A DNA stretch of 7,560 bases, from the NCBI GenBank assembly GCA_031285215.1, contig JAITWQ010000137.1:1-7560 (forward strand). The letters run 5' to 3'. Origin of the DNA: Syntrophobacterales bacterium. GTDB lineage: Bacteria; Desulfobacterota; Syntrophia; Syntrophales; JAAYKM01. A program made the position numbers and the translations under genes. This document shows positions 1 through 5,502 of the stretch, in pieces (position 1 is the first letter of the stretch; every line of letters starts with the position of its first letter). The notes below the pieces were generated by a model, which was given only the letters and a program-made list of their open reading frames with translations, did no database searches and was not told the origin of the DNA.

Positions 1-386
1 CGTTTATCTTTTTCGGCAGCCATTTTTAGACCTTCTAAACGATGTTGTCCGTCAACAACGCTGAATGGCCCTACTTCGCTAATATCTATATCAATTGTAT
101 TGTTGCTTGGATTAAATGGAATGTTTTTGTGTGTGGCAATAAAGATACTTGTCGGCAAAAAGGCATCTTTCGTTTCTTGCCCACCAAGAATATAATCAGC
201 AAGTTTTTTGGCTCTGGCTTTGTTAAGTAATCTTTGATAGCCTTTATCTCTTGGGTCTTCTGGGTCAAGTTGCTCTACACTATAAAAATTTGGAGAAAGC
301 AAATCAGCAACTTTTAATGATGTTGCATAAAGAGTCAAGTCGCCTTGCCTAACTAATGCTGCTGGTCTTGTAATTTTCCTTGTCAT
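1..386 (-). CDS. DGQHR-domain protein (DndB-like), 3' part cut off by window edge
   Basis: An open frame without stops runs from ATG at 384-386 to the left edge (128 codons visible), so the C-terminus is missing. A stop codon lies two codons upstream in frame, which makes this ATG the earliest ATG start; no good Shine-Dalgarno is visible. The diagnostic motif DGQHRLEGLK starts at residue 112, preceded by GYQR at residues 49-52. Both are hallmarks of the DGQHR family, which includes DndB of DNA phosphorothioation systems and related proteins in defence islands. In DndB the role is mainly regulatory. The N-terminal half is soluble, with no signal peptide or membrane segment. A hand count gives about 38% G+C, against about 58% in three sampled lines of the adjacent pdxS, consistent with horizontal transfer. 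Family assignment is fairly sure; whether dnd genes follow cannot be seen here. Confidence 0.8.
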   Translation of the reverse strand, partial: MTRKITRPAALVRQGDLTLYATSLKVADLLSPNFYSVEQLDPEDPRDKGYQRLLNKARAKKLADYILGGQETKDAFLPTSIFIATHKNIPFNPSNNTIDIDISEVGPFSVVDGQHRLEGLKMAAEKDK

Positions 387-413
387 TGTTCATTCTTTTT
401 CTATTCTATTGCA

Positions 414-455
414 CGTTTTGTATTGTCGAGGTTGCAATAACGACAATACAAAACG
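414..455. repeat. 42-bp interrupted palindrome (15-bp perfect arms)
   Basis: The left arm CGTTTTGTATTGTCG (414-428) is matched exactly by its reverse complement at 441-455. The 12-bp centre contains a further perfect TTGCAA (432-437) on the same dyad axis, so 36 of 42 positions are symmetric. It lies between the stop of pdxS and the start of the DGQHR gene. The stem is AT-rich and no run of T follows it on either strand, so it does not look like an ordinary intrinsic terminator. An operator for a dimeric or tetrameric regulator is the more natural reading; a cruciform or the end of a mobile element are alternatives. Confidence 0.85.
417..446 (-). promoter_or_regulatory. Possible sigma70-type promoter of the DGQHR gene inside the palindrome
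   Basis: On the minus strand TTGTCG (441-446) and TACAAA (417-422) are spaced 18 bp and each matches the -35 and -10 consensus at four of six positions. Both boxes sit in opposite arms of the palindrome, so a protein bound there would cover the promoter. The match is weak and AT-rich DNA gives such hits by chance. Confidence 0.25.
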
Positions 456-478
456 CGTAGTTATACCATCAGGTTTAT

Positions 479-1360
479 CTACCAACCTCGCTCCGCCAGG
501 AGCTGGTTTTCGGGAATGGAGGAAATTTCCAAACCTTTCATCGCTTCCCCAAGTCCCATGGAAACTTCCATAAGTTTACGGGGATCATTATAACAGGCGG
601 CTGCCTGAACAATAGCCCGCGCTGTTACGGTCGGATTGGCCGATTTAAAAATCCCCGATCCGACGAAAATTCCGTCACAGCCGAGCTGCATCATCAAAGC
701 TGCGTCCGCGGGGGTCGCAATTCCGCCGGCCGCAAAATTAACGACGGGTAAACGTTTCAGGGCGCGGACTTTAAGGGCTAAATTATAGGGCAGACCATTG
801 TTTTTGGCAAAAGACGTAACTTCCTCCACGGGCATATGGGTGAGCTGCCTGATTTCACGGCTCACCGTGCGGATATGGCGGACAGCCTCCACCACGTTTC
901 CCGTTCCCGCCTCTCCTTTGGTTCGGATCATGACGGCTCCTTCGGCAATACGGCGGAGAGCTTCGCCAAGATTACGGGCGCCGCAGACAAAGGGAATGGA
1001 GAAGCTGTTTTTATCAATGTGACATTCTTCGTCAGCGGGGGTTAAAACCTCGCTTTCATCAATAAAGTCAATTTGCAGCGCCTCCAATATCTGCGCTTCT
1101 ACGAAGTGGCCGATTCTGGCCTTAGCCATGACAGGAATAGAAACGGATTTTTTGATTTCCGCGATCATGGAGGGATCGGACATACGCGCCACTCCTCCAT
1201 CTTTCCGTATATCTGCGGGTACGCGCTCCAGGGCCATGACCGCCACAGCGCCCGCATCCTCCGCAATCTTTGCCTGTTCAACGTTAGTTACATCCATGAT
1301 GACTCCACCTTTCAGTGTCTGAGCCAGTTGGAGATTACGCTTGCATTGTCCCTTATCCAC
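479..1360 (-). CDS. pdxS: Pyridoxal 5'-phosphate synthase lyase subunit PdxS
   Basis: PdxS (Pdx1/SNZ family) makes pyridoxal 5'-phosphate directly from ribose 5-phosphate, glyceraldehyde 3-phosphate and ammonia; the ammonia normally comes from the glutaminase PdxT. The protein is 293 residues, the family's usual length, and forms a cytoplasmic (beta/alpha)8 barrel that assembles as a dodecamer. Visible landmarks are GGVIMDV with Asp23, VMAKARIGH with Lys80 (the residue that binds ribose 5-phosphate as an imine), [13 protein letters not shown] around residues 98-110, [10 protein letters not shown] with Lys148 (the second catalytic lysine), and the typical C-terminus AERGW. The start is GTG at 1358-1360, chosen because an AGGAGG lies 8 bp upstream and the N-terminus then has family length. 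No pdxT follows: the next gene downstream is the DGQHR gene. Divergently transcribed from the porin gene. Confidence 0.97.
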   Translation of the reverse strand: MDKGQCKRNLQLAQTLKGGVIMDVTNVEQAKIAEDAGAVAVMALERVPADIRKDGGVARMSDPSMIAEIKKSVSIPVMAKARIGHFVEAQILEALQIDFIDESEVLTPADEECHIDKNSFSIPFVCGARNLGEALRRIAEGAVMIRTKGEAGTGNVVEAVRHIRTVSREIRQLTHMPVEEVTSFAKNNGLPYNLALKVRALKRLPVVNFAAGGIATPADAALMMQLGCDGIFVGSGIFKSANPTVTARAIVQAAACYNDPRKLMEVSMGLGEAMKGLEISSIPENQLLAERGW

Positions 1361-1368
1361 AACTCTTT

Positions 1369-1374
1369 CCTCCT
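1369..1374 (-). promoter_or_regulatory. Shine-Dalgarno AGGAGG deciding the GTG start of pdxS
   Basis: A perfect AGGAGG on the minus strand sits 8 bp before the GTG at 1358-1360. It supports GTG as the real initiation codon rather than a later one and predicts strong translation. Confidence 0.88.
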
Positions 1375-1476
1375 CTTTCTGATCAAATATCTCAACAGGA
1401 CAACAATTGATTCTTACATATGGTTATATCTATCTGATATACACGGGCAAGAATTCCCTGTAAATATACCGCTATA

Positions 1477-1504
1477 TGTATATTTTATAGTGGGCAATCG
1501 TCAA
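1477..1504 (-). promoter_or_regulatory. pdxS: Candidate sigma70-type promoter of pdxS
   Basis: On the minus strand TTGACG (1499-1504, five of six to consensus) is followed after 16 bp by TATACA (1477-1482, four of six) in an AT-rich stretch. Transcription would begin near 1470 and leave a leader of about 110 bases. That leader contains a short inverted repeat, TATATC/GATATA with a 5-base loop (1425-1441), which might be a regulator site. I saw no recognisable riboswitch. Confidence 0.4.
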
Positions 1505-1556
1505 GTACAAACTAACGGTATGGAAGAAGAGGAAAACGCAGTATTTTTCTTTTCCC

Positions 1557-1585
1557 TTGAAAAAGGATCGCATTTTAACTAAACT
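1557..1585 (+). promoter_or_regulatory. Candidate sigma70-type promoter of the porin gene
   Basis: TTGAAA (1557-1562, five of six to consensus) and TAAACT (1580-1585, four of six including the key T1, A2 and T6) are separated by the optimal 17 bp. A start near 1592 gives a leader of about 30 bases ahead of the GGAGG at 1611. Confidence 0.45.
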
Positions 1586-1610
1586 CCACCGATGTTTTCA
1601 AAAAATAAAT

Positions 1611-1615
1611 GGAGG
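1611..1615 (+). promoter_or_regulatory. Shine-Dalgarno GGAGG deciding the GTG start of the porin gene
   Basis: GGAGG lies 5 bp before GTG at 1621. It overlaps the upstream in-frame ATG at 1609, which therefore has no ribosome site of its own and would add four charged residues before a normal signal peptide. Confidence 0.85.
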
Positions 1616-1620
1616 AAAAG

Positions 1621-3033
1621 GTGAATAAAAAATATTTTTATACGTCATGGTTGTTTCTCTGCATCCTGTTTCTTTGCGCAGGCGATGTTCTGGCGGAAAT
1701 CAAGGGAGATTATGGCGGGTCGGTGCGATTCCGGCAGGAATATATTAAAAACGGATCGAATCTTGGCTTACCGGGCAATTCGGAACGTAATTATTTCCGC
1801 ATGCGCTCCACTCTATGGGGCAAGGTTGATTTTACCAGCGATATGGGAATTTATGCCCGCCTTGCCAATGAATCGCGGTATTATATGGGCAACTATAAAC
1901 CATTTGAGCTGCCAAGCAATCCAGCCGAATCAGACAGTACGCGCTTTGATTCGGATGAACTGATTATTGATAATTTATATTTTGAAGCGAAGAATATATT
2001 TAATCTTCTGGATCTCCGTATTGGCCGCCAGGACTTCAGGGGTATGTATGGCGAAGGGTTTCTTATTTATGAAGGAACTCCCGGTGATGGATCGCGAACC
2101 GCTTATTTTGACGCTCTTAAGGCCACTTTGCGCTTCACGGAAAATCATTCTCTGGATCTTATCTACATCAACAACCGGCAGAAAGATGACCGTCTTCCCT
2201 CCCTTCATAACGCACGCTCAAACGACCTGTACGGCTATGTTAATAACAGGAGGGTACTAAATATTACCGACGACGAGGCCGTTATCGTTTACGGGAAGAG
2301 CCGCATTACTCCCCACATCACGGTTGAGCCTTATTACATTTATAAACGTGAAGACAACGTTAGCAGCTATTACAACAGACATAACGGGCTTGGTCCCTCG
2401 TCTGATCTTGCCTTAAATACTCTGGGCGCCAGAATAGCTTACAAGACAGACATGTGGCACATACGGGCAGAATGGGCCGGCCAATTCGGAGAATACGATG
2501 ACGATCGTACCCGCCAGGGAAACGGCGGCTATATTTTTGCCAGCCAGAAGTTTGCGAACGTTCCCTGGAAACCGGAATGGGAGATTGGTTATGTTCGTCT
2601 TTCCGGCGATGATCCCAATACAGGCAAACACGAGGGATGGAATCCCCTGTTTTCCAGAGCGCCTCTGTTAAATGAAGTTTTTGCCTATCTGTACTTGAAT
2701 GAAGCAAAGCCTGACAGCGGGCCTATTCCTTTTTATTGGACAAACCTCCAGATTTTTAAGCTGGGTCTTACCGTTTGGCCGACTACGGCGACAAAGGCCA
2801 ATCTTTTTTACCAGTATCTGAGATCCGTTGAAGAAACCAATGTCACTGGCAGTGCGGTTCTTTCTAATTCGTCTAAAGATCGGGGGCATCTCATTCACTT
2901 GGCTGTTGATTATTTTTTCAGCGAAAAATTTGACGTGGGCATTATGACGGAATATTTTATCCCCGGAGATTTTTATAATTCCAATGCCAAGAATTCACTG
3001 TATTTCCAGTGGCAGTTTCAGTTTAAATTCTAA
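1621..3033 (+). CDS. Outer-membrane beta-barrel porin, alginate-export (AlgE-like) family
   Basis: The 470-residue product starts at GTG 1621, giving a textbook signal peptide: lysines at 3-4, a hydrophobic core at about 8-20, and a cleavage site after VLA (residue 25). The mature part alternates polar and hydrophobic residues in short strands rich in Tyr and Phe, typical of a large transmembrane barrel, and ends in QFQFKF, with the terminal Phe recognised by the BAM insertion machinery. Features of the alginate-export type family are the early VRFRQEYI segment, NYFRMRSTLWGKVDF, LRIGRQDF, and YFDALKATLRF. Family members carry anionic polysaccharides or other solutes out of or into the periplasm; many in anaerobes have no known substrate. 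No alginate or other polysaccharide genes are adjacent, so the substrate is unknown. Monocistronic, divergent from pdxS. Confidence 0.78.
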   Translation: MNKKYFYTSWLFLCILFLCAGDVLAEIKGDYGGSVRFRQEYIKNGSNLGLPGNSERNYFRMRSTLWGKVDFTSDMGIYARLANESRYYMGNYKPFELPSNPAESDSTRFDSDELIIDNLYFEAKNIFNLLDLRIGRQDFRGMYGEGFLIYEGTPGDGSRTAYFDALKATLRFTENHSLDLIYINNRQKDDRLPSLHNARSNDLYGYVNNRRVLNITDDEAVIVYGKSRITPHITVEPYYIYKREDNVSSYYNRHNGLGPSSDLALNTLGARIAYKTDMWHIRAEWAGQFGEYDDDRTRQGNGGYIFASQKFANVPWKPEWEIGYVRLSGDDPNTGKHEGWNPLFSRAPLLNEVFAYLYLNEAKPDSGPIPFYWTNLQIFKLGLTVWPTTATKANLFYQYLRSVEETNVTGSAVLSNSSKDRGHLIHLAVDYFFSEKFDVGIMTEYFIPGDFYNSNAKNSLYFQWQFQFKF

Positions 3034-3051
3034 TACCGGGTAAATCAAAGT

Positions 3052-3092
3052 AAACCCTGGCCTCGCTTTCCGGCATTGCGAGATCAGGGTTT
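3052..3092. terminator. Hairpin between convergent genes, probable bidirectional terminator
   Basis: AAACCCTG (3052-3059) pairs with CAGGGTTT (3085-3092), and inside it CTCGC (3062-3066) pairs with GCGAG (3078-3082) across an 11-base loop, with a 2x2 internal loop between. It lies 18 bp after the porin stop and 2 bp beyond the stop of the convergent transporter gene. The only T run on the plus strand is the three Ts closing the stem, and the sequence after it on the minus strand is only mildly T-rich, so termination efficiency is uncertain. Confidence 0.55.
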
Positions 3093-3094
3093 GC

Positions 3095-3508
3095 TTACAA
3101 AATCATCATCAGAGTACCGATAGTGATCAAGATTGCGCCTATAACGGCCTGTGTGGATAAACTTTCTTTAAGGATCAGCGCTGCCAAGACCAGGGTGATG
3201 ACCAGACTAAGCTTGTCAAGGGGCGCCACTTTAGAAACATCGCCGAGTTTCAGGGCGCGATAATAACACAGCCATGATGCTCCTGTGGCGCATCCTGCGA
3301 GAATGAGGAAAAGCCAGTTTTTTGCCGTCAGATCGTGGATAGCACCGTAGCGTCCCGTGAAAAGAACAATCCCCCAAGCCAGAATCAAGGCGACTGCAGT
3401 GTGAATGGCCGTGGCCACGTTGGAATTAATGCCTGCCAAGCCTATTTTTCCTAAAATGGCGACCATGGCGGCAAAAAGAGCGGATAATAAGGCATAAATT
3501 GCCCACAT
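3095..3508 (-). CDS. Small EamA-domain (DMT superfamily) membrane transporter
   Basis: The product has 137 residues and is almost wholly hydrophobic, with five likely membrane helices at about 2-22, 31-51, 65-83, 95-114 and 118-137. The pattern GKIGLAGINS, the LCYYRALKLGD motif at about 80-90, the APLDKLS segment and the closing LKE plus helix match the single-domain EamA proteins, which probably work as dimers because they hold half of a typical ten-helix EamA transporter. Substrate is unknown. The ATG at 3506-3508 is preferred because it falls right before helix 1 and has AAAGGA 9 bp upstream. The frame stays open to a GTG at 3572-3574, which would add 22 polar residues of no family likeness. 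Monocistronic, divergent from rsmG and convergent with the porin gene. Confidence 0.8.
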   Translation of the reverse strand: MWAIYALLSALFAAMVAILGKIGLAGINSNVATAIHTAVALILAWGIVLFTGRYGAIHDLTAKNWLFLILAGCATGASWLCYYRALKLGDVSKVAPLDKLSLVITLVLAALILKESLSTQAVIGAILITIGTLMMIL

Positions 3509-3531
3509 CGTTTCAAATCCTTTGCTTTTTA

Positions 3532-3583
3532 TCAGGGAAACATTTATTAACCCATCGTTGCCGCATTGATTCACCTTCCCTGA
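3532..3583. repeat. 8-bp inverted repeat in the leader of the transporter gene
   Basis: TCAGGGAA (3532-3539) and TTCCCTGA (3576-3583) are exact reverse complements 36 bp apart, in the divergent region between the transporter gene and rsmG. In the transporter transcript they could form a hairpin that ends about 23 bases before the preferred start codon. It may be a leader structure or chance; I match it to no riboswitch family. Confidence 0.4.
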
Positions 3584-3645
3584 CAGAGGGCAGGCAGACA
3601 GTTATGTACAAACCTCAAATATTCTCGTCAAAACTGTAAAAAAAC

Positions 3646-4443
3646 ATGAATGATGATCTTATACACATTCTCGGCAGAGAAGCCAATGTCTTTGGTATTT
3701 CTCTGGGCGCGAAGCAAAAACAACTTTTCGCCGTTTATTACGATGAATTTCAGGTTTGGAACGAAAAAATCAACCTGACTTCTATCGCAAACGGCATCTC
3801 TTTTGTGAGCAAACATTTTATTGACTCTCTCCTGCCTTTAGCGATGATTCCCCGGGAAGCCAAAAAAATCCTGGATTTGGGAACAGGGGGAGGATTGCCC
3901 GGTATTCCTCTGAAAATAGCCCGCCCTGATCTGGAGGTCGTTTTGCTTGATGCTTCGCGGAAAAAGACATCTTTCCTCAAACATGTCATCGCCAAACTTG
4001 GCTTATCGGGCATACAAGCTGTTACGGGAAGGGCCGAAGATTTTTGTCATAAAGACCGCTGGGCGGAAACATATGATGTGGTCATATCGCGGGCAGCGTT
4101 TAAGCTGGGGTATTTTATGGAGATTGGCTCCCCCTTTTTAAGGACGGATGGTTTGCTCATTGCCATGAAAGGTCATGACCTTGCCTTTACCGAGGAAGAA
4201 GAAGGGCGGGCTGCCGCAGAAAAATATGGAATGAGACATATCGAAACATACAAAACCACCCTCCCTTGCTTTGCGGAGACCACCCTGGAACCGTCATGGG
4301 GAACAAAGGGACAGAGCAATCATGAAGTTGCCTCCCGCCGTGACGCACATACAACCGCCATGACAAACAATGATGTTTTTAGCGGCGCCCTTGAAAATGG
4401 CCGCAGTATCATCGCATACAAAAAAACAGCTTGTTTTTCTTGA
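3646..4443 (+). CDS. rsmG: 16S rRNA (guanine527-N7)-methyltransferase RsmG (GidB)
   Basis: RsmG uses S-adenosylmethionine to methylate N7 of G527 in the 530 loop of 16S rRNA; loss gives low-level streptomycin resistance. The class I methyltransferase fold is plain: the N-terminal WNEKINLTS (residues 38-46) and HFIDS (57-61), the SAM-binding ILDLGTGGGLPGIP (75-88), an acidic LLDASRKK after beta 2 (100-107), and VISRA with its arginine at about 146-150. The protein has 265 residues, longer than the 205-240 common in the family. The excess is a polar stretch at about 208-250 between TLP and the last strand RSIIAYKK, where family members usually have only a short loop. ATG at 3646 has no clear Shine-Dalgarno, but no better in-frame start was found. 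Its stop is 9 bp before dinB, so the two form an operon. Confidence 0.95.
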   Translation: MNDDLIHILGREANVFGISLGAKQKQLFAVYYDEFQVWNEKINLTSIANGISFVSKHFIDSLLPLAMIPREAKKILDLGTGGGLPGIPLKIARPDLEVVLLDASRKKTSFLKHVIAKLGLSGIQAVTGRAEDFCHKDRWAETYDVVISRAAFKLGYFMEIGSPFLRTDGLLIAMKGHDLAFTEEEEGRAAAEKYGMRHIETYKTTLPCFAETTLEPSWGTKGQSNHEVASRRDAHTTAMTNNDVFSGALENGRSIIAYKKTACFS

Positions 4444-4446
4444 GGT
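4442..4446 (+). promoter_or_regulatory. Shine-Dalgarno of dinB overlapping the rsmG stop codon
   Basis: GAGGT shares its first two bases with the TGA of rsmG (4441-4443) and stands 6 bp before the ATG of dinB. This arrangement favours translational coupling of the two genes. Confidence 0.65.
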
Positions 4447-4452
4447 CAACCA

Positions 4453-5493
4453 ATGTCTCGCCGCATTTTGCACATGGATATGGACGCGTTTTTTGCCGCT
4501 GTTGAGCAGAGAAGGCGGCCCGAATTAATCGGCAAGCCCGTTGTTGTTGGCGGCATGGGCGATCCGTCGAGCCGCGGCGTCGTTGCCACGGCCTCCTATG
4601 AAGCGCGGGTATTTGGCATTCATTCGGCCATGCCCCTCAAAATCGCCTACAAGCTGAACCCGCAAGCTGTTTTTCTTCCCGCCGACTTTGAAACCTACGA
4701 GGAGGAATCCCGCAAAGTAAAGAAGGTTTTAAGAAATATTTCCCCCCTCATGGAAGATGTAGGAATTGATGAGGCCTTTCTTGATATTTCCGCAATCAGC
4801 AGAAGTTCTTTGGAGATCGGCAAAGAAATTAAGGAAAACGTTATGGCGGTCACGGGACTTACTTGCTCCATCGGCATCGGCCCCAATAAGCTGCTGGCAA
4901 AAATTGCGTCGGATATGAAAAAGCCTGACGGATATACCGTAATAGAGGAAGATGACATTGAAGATATTCTTTGGCCCCTTCCCGTAAGGAAACTTTTGGG
5001 GGTAGGGCCGAAGACGGAAACAGTGCTGAAAGACATGGGTGTTGAGATAATCGGTGATTTGGCCAAGGTCACACCAGAGATATTATCTTTGCGCTTTGGC
5101 CCTTCCCATGGGAATTTTCTTTATCGTGCCGCCTGCGGCCTTGATGAAAGACCCATTGTTACCTTTTGGGAACCCAAATCCATCAGCAGAGAAAGAACGT
5201 TTCCCCGCGACATAGGACATTGGCAAACAATTGCCACGGTTCTGGCCGCCTTGACGAAGGAGGTTGTTTTAGAACTCCGTCAGGAAAAAATGATAGTTAA
5301 AACAATAACGATTAAGGTACGATTCAGTGATTTTCAAACCGTTACGCGCAGTAAAAGCCTCGAAGAAGCCTCCGATGTGGAAACCGACATCCGCAGGGCT
5401 GTTTTCGCCTGTCTGCAACGTGTGGAACTTGTGAAAAAAGTCCGCCTCCTGGGTGTGCGTTTGAGCCGGTTTGAAAAACATTTTTCTCTCTGA
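4453..5493 (+). CDS. dinB: DNA polymerase IV (Y-family translesion polymerase DinB)
   Basis: DinB copies past damaged template bases, with low fidelity and no proofreading. All catalytic parts are present in 346 residues, the normal length. HMDMDAFFAAVEQ at 7-19 carries metal ligand Asp9 and Phe14, the expected steric gate against ribonucleotides. SYEARVFGIHSAMP lies at 48-61. VGIDEAFLD holds Asp106 and Glu107, the other acidic active-site residues. TCSIGIGPNKLLAKIASD (about 137-154) ends the palm. A helix-hairpin-helix follows at about 181-204 (LLGVGPKTE), and the little-finger domain fills roughly 240-346. The C-terminus reads FEKHFSL, at best a degenerate form of the usual beta-clamp-binding peptide. 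Second gene of an operon with rsmG; no LexA-type box was recognised next to it, so damage induction is unproven. Confidence 0.97.
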   Translation: MSRRILHMDMDAFFAAVEQRRRPELIGKPVVVGGMGDPSSRGVVATASYEARVFGIHSAMPLKIAYKLNPQAVFLPADFETYEEESRKVKKVLRNISPLMEDVGIDEAFLDISAISRSSLEIGKEIKENVMAVTGLTCSIGIGPNKLLAKIASDMKKPDGYTVIEEDDIEDILWPLPVRKLLGVGPKTETVLKDMGVEIIGDLAKVTPEILSLRFGPSHGNFLYRAACGLDERPIVTFWEPKSISRERTFPRDIGHWQTIATVLAALTKEVVLELRQEKMIVKTITIKVRFSDFQTVTRSKSLEEASDVETDIRRAVFACLQRVELVKKVRLLGVRLSRFEKHFSL

Positions 5494-5502
5494 AGACAGA
5501 AT

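Noticed and set aside
42..268. Two short frames (plus and minus) overlapping the left edge
   Set aside because: The DGQHR frame on the minus strand explains this stretch with clear motifs; these are out-of-frame readings.
414..455. Palindrome as the intrinsic terminator of pdxS, or as an integron attC site
   Set aside because: The stem is AT-rich, no T run follows on either strand, and the core-site pattern of attC is not present. I kept it as a palindrome of uncertain role.
1073..1582. Plus-strand open frame of 169 codons and other plus-strand frames across 798-1322
   Set aside because: They lie antisense over pdxS, whose protein is unmistakable, and run into its promoter region; the translations show no family likeness or ribosome site.
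2360..2898. Minus-strand open frames inside the porin gene
   Set aside because: Antisense shadows of a well-supported coding frame; compositions rich in Arg/Cys/Pro without any recognisable motif.
3580..3608. CTGACA (3580-3585) and TATGTA (3603-3608) as a promoter of rsmG
   Set aside because: The -35 fits and the spacing is 17 bp, but the -10 box matches consensus at only three positions and lacks the final T.
3634..3649. CTGT-N8-ATGA resembling a LexA box before rsmG-dinB
   Set aside because: Only the left half fits CTGT-N8-ACAG; the right half matches poorly and it overlaps the rsmG start codon.
4695..5072. Minus-strand 125-codon frame within dinB
   Set aside because: It covers the catalytic and thumb region of DinB on the other strand, is Ser/Ile-rich and has no plausible start context.
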